Shown in pieces: positions 17,086-25,685 of a DNA stretch of 64,000 nt. Origin of the DNA: Micromonospora sp. ALFpr18c (GTDB taxonomy: Bacteria; Actinomycetota; Actinomycetes; Mycobacteriales; Micromonosporaceae); assembly GCF_008868155.1 (NCBI RefSeq), contig NZ_WBKR01000008.1:1-64000 (forward strand), written 5' to 3'. The position numbers and the translations under genes are program-made. Each line of letters opens with the position of its first letter. The stretch's first letter is position 1. The notes beneath the pieces are model-generated. The model saw only the letters and a program-made list of their open reading frames with translations, had not been told where the DNA came from and did not search any database.

Positions 17086-17709
17086 TCAGCCGACGGGCGT
17101 GGGGAAACCCCGGCCGTGCTCGGCCTGGAGCCGGAGCATGGCGTGCTCGACCACCGTCACCAGCACCTGCTTGACCGAATCCCGGTGCCGGGCGTCGGTC
17201 ATCACCAGCGGCACCTGCGGCGAGATGGCCAGCGCTTCGCGGACCTCCTCCGCCTCGTACTCGGGAGCACCGTCGAACCGGTTCAGCGCCACCACGTACG
17301 GCAGATTGCGGTTCTCGAAGTAGTCCAGCGGGGCGAACGCGTCGGTGATCCGGCGGGTGTCCACCAGCACGGCGGCGCCCACCGCACCCCGGATGATCTC
17401 GTCCCACATGAACCAGAACCGGGTCTGACCCGGCGTACCGAACAGGTACAGGATCAGGTCCTGGGCCATCGTGATCCGGCCGAAGTCCATGGCGACCGTG
17501 GTGGTCTCCTTGCCCGGCACCTTGGACGGGTCGTCGATGCCGACACCGGCCGCGGTCATCACCGCCTCGGTCCTCAGCGGCGTGATCTCGGAGATCGCGC
17601 CGACCAGCGTCGTCTTACCGACGCCGAAGCCGCCCGCGACGACAATCTTCGCGGAGACGATTCCCCGGCCCGGCCGCCCCCCAGCGGGGTCATAGCCTGC
17701 GAAGTCCAC
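17086..17709 (-). CDS. cvnD: Conservon small GTPase, CvnD type
   Basis: A 207-residue Ras/MglA-like GTP-binding protein. The P-loop is GGFGVGKTTLV, the switch region contains GKETTTVAMDFGRI, the G3 equivalent is LFGTPGQTRF (the usual DxxG aspartate replaced) and the G4 equivalent is ALNRFD. CvnD proteins sit on the inner membrane face with the CvnA sensor and behave like a eukaryotic-type G-protein switch. It is last in the cvnA-B-C-D operon and overlaps cvnC by 20 bases. No cvnE cytochrome P450 follows; the next gene is on the other strand. Confidence 0.9.
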   Translation of the reverse strand: MDFAGYDPAGGRPGRGIVSAKIVVAGGFGVGKTTLVGAISEITPLRTEAVMTAAGVGIDDPSKVPGKETTTVAMDFGRITMAQDLILYLFGTPGQTRFWFMWDEIIRGAVGAAVLVDTRRITDAFAPLDYFENRNLPYVVALNRFDGAPEYEAEEVREALAISPQVPLVMTDARHRDSVKQVLVTVVEHAMLRLQAEHGRGFPTPVG

Positions 17710-18055
17710 TTAGCACCCTTCCAAGCAGTTCCATCCGCTCCTCGAACCCCTCGGCGGGAGCAGCAGTGTGTAACGTCAGCAGGCTCTCGGCCACCATGTC
17801 GGCGACCAACACCCGGGCGACGCCCAGCGGCATCCGGGTGTACGCGGCGATCTCCGCCAGCGACTGTGCACGGCCCTCACAGACCGTGGCGATTCGGTGC
17901 TTGTCGTGCCCGGCGAAGCGGGACTCGGCGACCTGGGTGGGTGAGGCCGTGAGGACCGCCTCGAGAGCGATGTCCTGCCGCGGCTCCGTACGACCACGGG
18001 TGACCGCGTACGGACGCACCAGAGCACCGCGCGGGTCAACGCGCCGTTGGTCCAT
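17690..18055 (-). CDS. cvnC: Conservon DUF742 protein, CvnC type
   Basis: A 121-residue DUF742 protein. It starts with VRPYAVTRGRTEP, a family hallmark, and has a winged-helix-like segment (LAEIAAYTRMPLGVARVLVADM) followed by LLTLH. Its biochemical role within conservons is not firmly known; it interacts with the other Cvn proteins. It lies 89 bases after cvnB and overlaps cvnD. Confidence 0.9.
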   Translation of the reverse strand: MDQRRVDPRGALVRPYAVTRGRTEPRQDIALEAVLTASPTQVAESRFAGHDKHRIATVCEGRAQSLAEIAAYTRMPLGVARVLVADMVAESLLTLHTAAPAEGFEERMELLGRVLSGLRRL

Positions 18056-18144
18056 CCCCGATCACCTCCTCGTCCGGTACGGAGTCGGCGTACACCGCCC
18101 CCCATCCCTGGTCCGGCGCGCGGTCCGCGCGCCGGGTCTCGGTG

Positions 18145-18552
18145 CTACGAACGCACCGCGTCTCGCGGCAGCGGCACCAGCGCGGCACCGACCCGCTCGA
18201 CCAGCAACGCCATCTCGTAGCCCACCTGGCCCACGTCGCAGCTCCGCGCGGCCAGCACGGCCATCGACGAGCCGTCGCTGATCGACATGAGGAAGAGGTA
18301 GCCGCTGTCCATCTCGATGACGGTCTGCAACACCCCGCCCGCGCTGAACATCCGGGCCGCGCCCTCGGTCAGGCTCACCACGCCAGAGGTGATCGCGGCG
18401 AGCTGGTCCGCCCGGTCCCCCGGCAGGTCCCGGGAGGACGCGAGCAGCAGCCCGTCGGCGGACACCGCCACCACGTGGGCGATACCCGCCACGCTGTCGG
18501 CGAAGTTGGTGAGCAGCCAACCCATGTCCTGCATGGCAGCTGGCCTGTTCAT
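18145..18552 (-). CDS. cvnB: Conservon roadblock/LC7 protein, CvnB type
   Basis: A 135-residue roadblock/LC7-fold protein (MGWLLTNFADSVAGIAHVVA, VSADGLLLASS, QLAAITSGVVSLTEGAA, YLFLMSISDGSSMAVLA). Such proteins act as GTPase-activating partners of MglA-like GTPases, so it probably controls CvnD. The start overlaps the cvnA stop by four bases (ATGA), indicating coupled synthesis with the sensor. Confidence 0.92.
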   Translation of the reverse strand: MNRPAAMQDMGWLLTNFADSVAGIAHVVAVSADGLLLASSRDLPGDRADQLAAITSGVVSLTEGAARMFSAGGVLQTVIEMDSGYLFLMSISDGSSMAVLAARSCDVGQVGYEMALLVERVGAALVPLPRDAVRS

Positions 18553-21500
18553 CGGCTCTCCTTGGTCGAGGTGCTGTTCTGGTCCGTCCCGGCCGTCCGG
18601 CCACGCTGCACACCGCGGTGGTAGGCCGACAACAGGCCGCGTACTTCATCGGGGGTCCGCCGGCTGCGGTCCCGGCCACCCTTCGGTTCGATGCCGCCGG
18701 GCACGAGTTGCGCCTGCGGCACCCGCTTGGGCAGGCCCGACCGGGTCGTACCGGCGGGAGCCGGCTCGGCGGCCCGGCTGGCCCGCGACCAGCCTTCGTC
18801 CGCCGCCGTCCGCCAGGCGCTCGAATCCACGGTGGGTGCGCTCGGCGCGGCGGGCTGGACGGGCGCGGCCGGTGCGGCCGGCGCCGTGCGGGGCACCGGC
18901 GGCGGCGTGTACGACGGCGGTGGTGTGGGCGTCGAGGCGCCCCGGCTGCCGCCGCCGTTCCCGTTGCCGAAACCGTCCATGCTTCCCGCGGTCTGCACTC
19001 CGGCGGCCTCACCGGAGCTGCCCGGAGTGCGGGTCGGCAGTGGCGGACGGGCTGGCGCGGCGGCCGGCGCGAACGCGGCGGCCTGCTGACCGCCTCCGTT
19101 CGACCGCAGAGCGGTGTCGGCCGTCCCGGTGGAGGGCGGCGGCCCGTCGAACTGCGGCCGGGTGAAGATCGCGGTCGCGTCGTCGCCGTGCGACCGGAAC
19201 CAGACCGCCTCCATCTCCCGGAAGATCGGCGCCTCGGCCGGGAAGTCCGGACGGGTGCTGACCGGGGCGGCCGGCACCGAGGGCACGGTTGGCGCGGCCG
19301 GCGGCGCGACCGCACCGAGCCCGGCGACCGGCCCGACCGGCAACACCGGCGCGGTACGTCCGTCGGGGGTGTCCGCCCCCGAGCCACGCCGGGGCAGCGG
19401 GTCGATGGTCGGGTACGCCACGGTCGGGCTGCCCACCGAGGGACCGCCGCCGTTGCTGTAGGCGGGCCGGGCCGGCGGAACCGGGGCGGCCGGGGCCGGC
19501 GCGGGCGGCACCGTCTGGTGCGCGCCGGTGAAGCCGCCGGCCTGCACGGACGGGGTGGTGTCGCGGGAGTCCAACGGGGACTGCCACTGCGCCGGCGCGG
19601 GCGTGCTGGTCCGCCACTGGTCGGGCAGCGTCGCCGCCGCGGCCGTGGCACCGGAGTACGACTCGGCGTGACCGATCGGGGTCAGCGGCGTCTGCTCGAC
19701 GGCCATCGGCTGGCGCGGCCGGGTCAGCACCTGCTCGCGGCCCCGGTTGCTGGGCAGGATCACGGTGGCGGCGGGCAGGGTCACCTGAGCGACGGTGCCG
19801 CCCTCGACGTTGCGCCGCAACTCCACCCGGATCCCGTAGCGGGAGGCGAGCCGGCTCACCACGGCCAGACCCATCAGCCGGAACGCGGCGACGTCCACGC
19901 TCGGCGGCGCGGCCAGGCGCCGGTTGAGCGAGTCGAGCTGGTCATCGGTGAGGCCGAGCCCGCGGTCCTCGATCTGGATCAGCACGTAGTCGCGGATCCG
20001 GCGACCGTCGGCGACCACCGTGGTGGTCGGCGGCGAGAACCGGGTCGCGTTGTCGAGCAGCTCGGCGACGAGCCGTACCACGTCGTTGACCGCGTGCGCG
20101 GCCACCGAGATGTCGGTGTCCACGGTGCCGAACTCGATCCGGTTGTACAGCTCCACCTCGGACTGCGCGGCACGCAGCACGTCCACCACCAGCGCGTCGT
20201 CGCGACGCGGCACGGCGGAGTCGGCACCGGCCAGGACCAGCAGGTTCTCGTCGTTGCGGCGCATCCGGGTGGCCAGGTGGTCCAGCTCGAAGAGCTGGGC
20301 CAGCCGCTTCGGGTCCTCCTCGCCACGCTCGATCGCGTCCAGCTCGCCGATCATCCGGTCGACCAGGGTCTGACTGCGGCGGGCCAGGTTGAGGAACATC
20401 GCCGAGACGCTGGTCCGCAGCGCGGCCTGCTCGGCCGCGACCCGGACCGCCTCCCGGTGCACGACGTTGAAGGCCAGAGCCACCTGACCGACCTCGTCGC
20501 GGTTGGTGAGCTGGATCGGATCTCGGACCTGCCGGACGATCTCCTCCACCCCGCCGTCGCCGACGCTGCCCATGTTCTGCAGCCGCTGCACCGCGTCGGG
20601 CAGGTCGTGGTTGGCCACCGACAGGGCACCCTCGCGCAGTCGGCGCAGCGAGTGGTTCAGCGAGCGGGCCAGCACCACGGCCAGCGTCACCGCGATGATC
20701 AGGGTGAGCAGCACCAGCACCGACTCGACCACGGCCTGCCGGATGACGTCCGAGCGGGCCTGGTCGGACTGCTCGAGAAGTCGGTTCTGCAGTTGGACCT
20801 CGGCCCAGCGCATCAGGTCGGTGACCGCGCCGATGGCGGCGGTGGCGTCCTGCGCGTTGACCAGTGAACGCTGCCCGACCGAGCGGGTGAGGTCGGTGGC
20901 CACCCGGTCGGACAGGCCGACCGCGTCACCGGAGACGGTTCTGTCGACCAGGGCGCGCTGCACCGGGTCGGCGGCGAGCGAGAAGGCGACCAGGGCCTCC
21001 TGCTGGCTGGTCAGGGTGGCTACGAAGGAGGAGAACTGCTCCTCGTCGAGCTGGCCGGCGGTGAGCGCGGTGAAGGCCACCGCTTGTTCCTCGGCCACCG
21101 ACGCCTTGGCGCGGGCGAACGCGGCGACGGCCCGGCGGCTGTCCGACAGACTCTCGTCGCCGGGCAGCTGGGCGAGCCCGTCACCGTAGCCGACCAGGTC
21201 GGTGAGAATGACGCCGTACCTCAGCACCGCCTCGGCGACCGCCATCTGACGACGGTCGAGCACCTCCTGCCGGGTGCCGTCCAGGGTGGCCAGGTGACTG
21301 TCGATGGCCGCCAGCCGGTCCCGCAGAGCCGCCGGCACCTCGCCGATCCGGCCCCGCTCGGCCCGGTACTCCTCGACCCGCTGCTGCGTCTGACGGACCC
21401 GCAGGTTGAACGCGTCGGCCGGCTGCTGCGGGGCGGCCAGGTAGGCCGCCGCGGCCATCCGCTCGGACTGGAGATCCTGGGTCAGCGCGCTGACGTCGAT

Positions 21501-21719
21501 GGAGAGCGCGGTGAGCGATCGTGCCTGGGTGGCGTCGAAGGCGCCCTCGCCTACCGAGATCAGCCGGACCGTGGCCAGTGCGATCACCGCCGCCACGGGG
21601 ACGACCAGGATCAGCGCCAACTTGGACCGGATCCGGGCGTCACGCAGCCGCGGCAACCCGCGGCGCGAACGCCGCGTGGAGTCGCCAACTGCGGGCAGGG
21701 TCGTCGGTCCGGTGCTCAC
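18549..21719 (-). CDS. cvnA: Conservon sensor histidine kinase with nitrate/sulfonate-sensing type extracellular domain, CvnA type
   Basis: A 1056-residue sensor. After a 35-residue basic N-terminus comes TM1 (LALILVVPVAAVIALATVRLI), a helical extracytoplasmic NIT-type domain of about 280 residues, TM2 (VVESVLVLLTLIIAVTLAVVLA), a HAMP region and a coiled segment. The dimerisation/phosphoacceptor-like LFELDHLATRMRRNDENLLVLAG follows, then an HATPase with N-box ELLDNATRFSPP and RGLGLTDDQL. The last 370 or so residues are Pro/Ala/Thr-rich and probably disordered. I chose GTG 21719, which has GGAGG seven bases upstream; the frame is open a further 118 codons but that part is not coding-like. Confidence 0.9.
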   Translation of the reverse strand: MSTGPTTLPAVGDSTRRSRRGLPRLRDARIRSKLALILVVPVAAVIALATVRLISVGEGAFDATQARSLTALSIDVSALTQDLQSERMAAAAYLAAPQQPADAFNLRVRQTQQRVEEYRAERGRIGEVPAALRDRLAAIDSHLATLDGTRQEVLDRRQMAVAEAVLRYGVILTDLVGYGDGLAQLPGDESLSDSRRAVAAFARAKASVAEEQAVAFTALTAGQLDEEQFSSFVATLTSQQEALVAFSLAADPVQRALVDRTVSGDAVGLSDRVATDLTRSVGQRSLVNAQDATAAIGAVTDLMRWAEVQLQNRLLEQSDQARSDVIRQAVVESVLVLLTLIIAVTLAVVLARSLNHSLRRLREGALSVANHDLPDAVQRLQNMGSVGDGGVEEIVRQVRDPIQLTNRDEVGQVALAFNVVHREAVRVAAEQAALRTSVSAMFLNLARRSQTLVDRMIGELDAIERGEEDPKRLAQLFELDHLATRMRRNDENLLVLAGADSAVPRRDDALVVDVLRAAQSEVELYNRIEFGTVDTDISVAAHAVNDVVRLVAELLDNATRFSPPTTTVVADGRRIRDYVLIQIEDRGLGLTDDQLDSLNRRLAAPPSVDVAAFRLMGLAVVSRLASRYGIRVELRRNVEGGTVAQVTLPAATVILPSNRGREQVLTRPRQPMAVEQTPLTPIGHAESYSGATAAAATLPDQWRTSTPAPAQWQSPLDSRDTTPSVQAGGFTGAHQTVPPAPAPAAPVPPARPAYSNGGGPSVGSPTVAYPTIDPLPRRGSGADTPDGRTAPVLPVGPVAGLGAVAPPAAPTVPSVPAAPVSTRPDFPAEAPIFREMEAVWFRSHGDDATAIFTRPQFDGPPPSTGTADTALRSNGGGQQAAAFAPAAAPARPPLPTRTPGSSGEAAGVQTAGSMDGFGNGNGGGSRGASTPTPPPSYTPPPVPRTAPAAPAAPVQPAAPSAPTVDSSAWRTAADEGWSRASRAAEPAPAGTTRSGLPKRVPQAQLVPGGIEPKGGRDRSRRTPDEVRGLLSAYHRGVQRGRTAGTDQNSTSTKESR

Positions 21720-22163
21720 GACATCGCCTCCGTCGTTTCTTCCCCGCCTGGCCCGCCGAACCGTGCCGTAGGCGGAGGGGACCACGCGCGGCACGGCCGC
21801 GATTTCATCAGAGAAGATCCTGTTTGGGAAGCCGCAGCGAGGTAGGAAACGGTCCGACGGCGCGGAACCCGTGATCCGGTCAACTGATACCTTCATTTCC
21901 GCAAGCCCCTGAACAGGGGTTGTAACTCCAGAGTGGTCACACGTGTGTGCAAAGTGAGCTTTTGCAAACGTTGCGTTACCCCAGCATGTGGGATGGCCGT
22001 CCCGAAAATGCAACCGGGGTCCGCGCTTGACCACAGCGCCGGCCATTGGCAAGGTTTTGCAGGCTTCGCGCACACCGTACGGCAGAGGAGATCCCGTCCT
22101 CCACTGAGGACGGACTAGCGGCGGTGACCGGGCAGCGCCCGCGCCCGCACCTGGAGGACTGAG
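21720..22163. promoter_or_regulatory. Divergent intergenic region between the conservon and a binding-protein gene
   Basis: 444 bases without a convincing gene, noticeably AT-richer at 21885-22060. It holds a small hairpin CCCCTGAACAGGGG (21906-21919), two direct GTGCAAA/TTGCAAA-like words near 21950-21970, a TTGACC at about 22026 that could be a -35 box, and a seven-base hairpin CGTCCTC-CACT-GAGGACG (22095-22112) in the presumed leader of the downstream gene. Both promoters must lie here; I could not place them firmly. Confidence 0.5.
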
Positions 22164-23345
22164 TTGAGCCCCATCCGCTCCGCGACCATCGCGGCGCTCG
22201 CATCGGCCGTAGTTGCCACCACGCTCACCGGCTGCCAGTTCGGCGGGGCCGACAAGGACACGAGTCCGATCGTGATCGCTGCGGACCTCGAACTCTCCGG
22301 CGCGGCCGCGCCGGTGGGCCGGGCATACCAGAGGGCCCTGGAGCTCAAGGTCGAGCAGTTGAACTCCTCGGGAGCACTGAACGACCGGAAGATCAAGCTG
22401 AAGGTGAAGGACAACCGTTCCGACGCCGCCGAGTCACTGCGCAACATCGCCGACTTCAGCAGCGATTCCCAAGTCAGCGCCATCATCATGGGCGGCTGTA
22501 ACGAATGCGCGGTCGGCGCGGTCGGAACCATCAACGAGAAGCGGATTCCCACCATTGCGCTCGCCGCTTCCGGGGCGATCGCCGCTCCGGTCGCCGATCG
22601 GCGCTACGTGTTCAAGCTGGGCCCGAACGCCGCCGACAGTGCGGCCGCACTCACCACCGAACTGCGTCGCAAGTCGGTCCGCAAGGTGGGCCTGCTCTAC
22701 AGCGACGACGACTACGGCCGGGAGGGCGTGGCCGCCCTGCGCCGCGAGCTGACCAAGGCCAACATCAAGCCCGTCGGCGAGCAGGCGGTGAAGACCACCG
22801 ACACCGAGGTCGGCCAGCAGGTCGGCCAGCTCACTTCGGACAGGCCCGACGCGCTGGTCATCTGGACGCCTCCGGAGCAGGCGGCGCTGGCCGCCACCAG
22901 CGCCCAGCAGGCCGCCTTTCGCGGTTCGCTGTTCTTCGACGCGGGCGCGGCCGGTGACCTCTTCCTCGGCGCGGCGGCCCGCGCCACCGAACGGGCCACG
23001 CTGATCTTCACCCAGACGATGGTGATCGACGACGTGATCGCCACCACGCCGGCGAAGGCGGCCCGGCGGCAGTGGTTCCAGGACTACACGGCGCGCTACG
23101 GCGGCTACAACGGATCGTCGTCGTTCGCCGCCGACGCGGTGCAACTGATCGCCGACGCCGAGCTGCGCGCCGGCGGCGAGGCCGGCACGGTGGACCGCAA
23201 CGGCATCCGCGACGTGCTGGAGACGTCCCAGATGGACGGCCTCTCCGGCCCGATCCGGATGACGCCGGACAACCACTCCGGCCTCATGCCGCAGGCACTC
23301 ACCACGCTGGTCGCCCGCAACGGCCGCTGGCGACTCGCGGGCTGA
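22164..23345 (+). CDS. Periplasmic-binding-fold lipoprotein, branched-chain amino acid (Leu/Ile/Val) type
   Basis: A 393-residue exported protein starting at TTG 22164 with GGAGG eight bases upstream. The signal peptide (MSPIRSATIAALASAVVATT) ends in a lipobox LTGC, so it is a membrane-anchored lipoprotein. The mature part is a Peripla_BP_6 type domain: PIVIAADLELSGAAAPVG, LKVKDNRSDAAESL, IIMGGCNECAVGAV, LLYSDDDYGREG and FAADAVQLI. No permease or ATPase genes follow. It may therefore be a sensor-linked binding protein rather than a transport component; its divergent position next to the conservon supports but does not prove that. Confidence 0.8.
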   Translation: MSPIRSATIAALASAVVATTLTGCQFGGADKDTSPIVIAADLELSGAAAPVGRAYQRALELKVEQLNSSGALNDRKIKLKVKDNRSDAAESLRNIADFSSDSQVSAIIMGGCNECAVGAVGTINEKRIPTIALAASGAIAAPVADRRYVFKLGPNAADSAAALTTELRRKSVRKVGLLYSDDDYGREGVAALRRELTKANIKPVGEQAVKTTDTEVGQQVGQLTSDRPDALVIWTPPEQAALAATSAQQAAFRGSLFFDAGAAGDLFLGAAARATERATLIFTQTMVIDDVIATTPAKAARRQWFQDYTARYGGYNGSSSFAADAVQLIADAELRAGGEAGTVDRNGIRDVLETSQMDGLSGPIRMTPDNHSGLMPQALTTLVARNGRWRLAG

Positions 23346-23373
23346 GCCGCAGCGCGTCGCCCACGAACGGCGA

Positions 23374-23407
23374 AAGGGCCGGTCTCCCGAGCGGGAGGCC
23401 GGCCCTT
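23374..23407. terminator. Terminator after the binding-protein gene
   Basis: Sixteen-base arms (23374-23389 and 23392-23407, arm beginning AAGGGCCGG) with one G-U-type mismatch and a two-base loop. It lies between two convergent genes and so probably serves both. Confidence 0.8.
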
Positions 23408-23429
23408 CGCGTTGTCGGGGATCGAGCGA

Positions 23430-24281
23430 TCAGCGGCTGCTGGTGGTCTCGCGGACCCAGGGCAGGGCGATCCGCTCGATGAGCAGGAGCGCCGAGTAGA
23501 GCAGGATGCTCACCAGCGCCACCAGCATGATCGCCGCCCAGGCGGTGGCGGTGTCGCCGACGCCGGCGTACTGGAGGATGACGTAACCGAGGCCACTCTC
23601 CCCGGCCTGGAACTCGCCGATCACCGCACCGATCGCGGCCAACGGCATGGCCACCTTGAGGCCGACGAAGATCTGCGGCAGCGCGGCCGGGAAGCGCACC
23701 TTGCGGAACGCCTGCCAGCGGGAGGCGTTCCAGGACCGGACCAGCTCCGCCAGGTCGGCCGGCGTGGTGGTCAGCCCGGTCGCGGTGGAGAGCACGATCG
23801 GAAAGAAGCAGAGCAGGAACACCATGGTCAGGATCGGCTTCTGACCCCAGCCCAGCGCCACCACCAGCAGCGGGCCCAGCGTGATCTTCGGCACCGCGTT
23901 CACCGCGACCAGCAGCGGGGTGAACATCCGCTCCACCGTGCGGGAGCTGGCCAGGGAAAGTCCGATCAGGACACCGGCCGCCGCCGACAGGGCGAACCCG
24001 AAAAGGATCTCGAGCAGCGTGTCCCAGGTGTGTTCCAGCATCCGGGCGGGCTTGTCGACGAACGCGGCGAGCACGTCATCCGGCGGCGGCAGGGCGGCCG
24101 GGTGGACCAGCTCCAGCCGGGCGATGAGCCACCACGCCGCCAGGGCGACGAGGATACCGGCCGCGGGCAGCAGCGCCGCCCCGGTCCCGGCGCGCAGGCC
24201 GGCGCCCCGACCCGCGTCGCGGCCGGTGCCCGCCGGCGGGGGCACCGGCACGGCCGGCTCTGCTGAGCGGACGTCGGTCAT
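23430..24281 (-). CDS. ABC transporter permease, NMT1/THI5-SsuC type
   Basis: A 283-residue inner-membrane permease with about six transmembrane segments. It has the EAA-like cytoplasmic loop (LAELVRSWNASRWQAFRKVRFPAALPQIFVGLKVAMPLAAIGAVIGEF) that docks onto an ATPase. The family moves aliphatic sulfonates, taurine, or thiamine/pyrimidine precursors. I chose ATG 24281, which has GAGGAG upstream. It lies 100 bases after the binding-protein gene, and the only nearby ATPase gene is a remnant, so the complex may need an ATPase from elsewhere. Confidence 0.85.
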   Translation of the reverse strand: MTDVRSAEPAVPVPPPAGTGRDAGRGAGLRAGTGAALLPAAGILVALAAWWLIARLELVHPAALPPPDDVLAAFVDKPARMLEHTWDTLLEILFGFALSAAAGVLIGLSLASSRTVERMFTPLLVAVNAVPKITLGPLLVVALGWGQKPILTMVFLLCFFPIVLSTATGLTTTPADLAELVRSWNASRWQAFRKVRFPAALPQIFVGLKVAMPLAAIGAVIGEFQAGESGLGYVILQYAGVGDTATAWAAIMLVALVSILLYSALLLIERIALPWVRETTSSR

Positions 24282-24326
24282 CTTGATCTCCTCGAAATCC
24301 CACGGCCGCGGGGGCCGACGAGCGAC

Positions 24327-24364
24327 GGGGGTACGTCCCACCGGAGCCGGCGGGACGTACCCCC
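24327..24364 (-). terminator. Attenuating hairpin between binding-protein and permease genes
   Basis: Two 18-base arms (24327-24344 and 24347-24364, arm beginning GGGGGTACGTCCC) pair with one mismatch around a two-base loop. It would reduce readthrough from the binding-protein gene into the permease gene, a common way of making more binding protein than permease. Confidence 0.7.
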
Positions 24365-24381
24365 TGGTGACGACCGGACGG

Positions 24382-25416
24382 TCAGGCCTTCGGCGCGAGG
24401 CTGAAGTCGATAATCTGCTCGGGGGTGATGTTCTGCTTGAGCGCGCCGGCACCCCGCAGGACCGCGATGCTCTTGGCGACCCGGCCACTGTCCAGGGTGC
24501 CGATGGCGGCGCCGGCAGAGTTGTCGGAGCGGACGTACGAGGCCATCAGCTCCAGCTCGGCGGCGGCCGACGCCACGACGGTGGCGTCGACGTTCTTTTT
24601 CAGGAGGTCAGCGGCCTCGTTCGGGTTCGCCAGGCTGTACTCCAGGCCCCTGAGCAGCGCCGCAGTGAACCGCTTCACCATCTCGGGCTTCTCCTTGGCG
24701 ATCTGGGAGGAGGTGATCAGCACGTTGCCGTAGAGGTCCTGCATCACGTTGCTGTACGGCAGCATGACGGCCTTCTTCTTCGCCACCGCCTCGATCGTCG
24801 GCTGACCGACGACGAACTGGCCGATGCCATCCACCGAGCCGGCGGCCAGCGTGCCGATCAGAGCCTGCGCCTCACCGTTGACCCAGGTCACCTTGCTGGC
24901 GTCCACGCCGGCGAGCCGGGCGTACGTCGGGAACAGGTTGCGGACCACGGAGCCGGGGGTGTCGGCGAGCTTCTTGCCCTCGAGATCCTTCGGCGAGGCG
25001 ATGTTCTTGCCCTCGAGGGTGGCGATGCCGGCCATCGTGCGCTGCTGGATCGCGGCCACCGCGACGAAGTCCTTCGCCTGGCCGTTCCCGAGCTGGAGCA
25101 GACCGCCGGTGAGGTCGATCGGCCCGAAGTCGGCCTGGCCGCCGACGACCGTCTGGATGACGCCACCGGTGCCCTGACCGGCCTTGATCTCGACGTCGAA
25201 GCCGGCCTCCTCGAAGAAGCCCTTCTCCTTCGCCACCCAGGCGTAGGAGTCACGGCCGAAGTTGCCGAAGGAGGTGAGGTAGGTCACCTTCTCCAGCGCC
25301 CCGCCGTCGCCGCCCTTGGCGTCGTCGGACGAGTCCGACCCGCTGCCGCAGGCGGAGACGAGGGCGAGGGCGAGGGCGAGCGCGGCCGTAGCGACCGTAC
25401 GGGTCAGCCTTCTCAT
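24382..25416 (-). CDS. ABC transporter substrate-binding lipoprotein, NMT1/THI5 (SsuA) type
   Basis: A 344-residue exported binding protein. The signal peptide (MRRLTRTVATAALALALALV) ends in the lipobox VSAC, followed by a Ser/Asp/Gly linker. The mature domain shows YLTSFGNFGRDSYAWVAKEKGFFEEAGF, GGVIQTVVGGQADFGPID and GVDASKVTWVNG, matching the NMT1/THI5 family that binds formylaminopyrimidine or HMP thiamine precursors, sulfonates or similar anions. The substrate cannot be told from the sequence. An LLM oxidoreductase and cupin encoded divergently may process it. Confidence 0.85.
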   Translation of the reverse strand: MRRLTRTVATAALALALALVSACGSGSDSSDDAKGGDGGALEKVTYLTSFGNFGRDSYAWVAKEKGFFEEAGFDVEIKAGQGTGGVIQTVVGGQADFGPIDLTGGLLQLGNGQAKDFVAVAAIQQRTMAGIATLEGKNIASPKDLEGKKLADTPGSVVRNLFPTYARLAGVDASKVTWVNGEAQALIGTLAAGSVDGIGQFVVGQPTIEAVAKKKAVMLPYSNVMQDLYGNVLITSSQIAKEKPEMVKRFTAALLRGLEYSLANPNEAADLLKKNVDATVVASAAAELELMASYVRSDNSAGAAIGTLDSGRVAKSIAVLRGAGALKQNITPEQIIDFSLAPKA

Positions 25417-25685
25417 CAGTGCACCAGGTCCTTTCCGACCGGGGCCGCAGACCACCGGAGGGGTTGTCGCGGCGGGAACCGACGGGAGGGGTGGAAGCCG
25501 GCACCGCCATCGTGAGGGGACTCTTCGCGGGCACAGCGTACGAGAAACCCACAGTTGCGACGCCAGACGCGTCTGGTTACGGAACGGAAACAACCTGACG
25601 ACCACCTCGGACGGTGCGATACACCAACGACCCGGCTAGCCTTTGTCGGATTCTTGACCGTCCACTCAGCGGAGGTCCGCCGGAG
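25417..25685. promoter_or_regulatory. Divergent promoter region with a 14-bp palindrome
   Basis: Lies between the binding-protein gene (minus) and the ATPase remnant/LLM/cupin genes (plus). It contains the perfect palindrome CCAGACGCGTCTGG at 25563-25576, a good candidate operator for both directions. Clear -35/-10 boxes were not identified. Confidence 0.45.
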
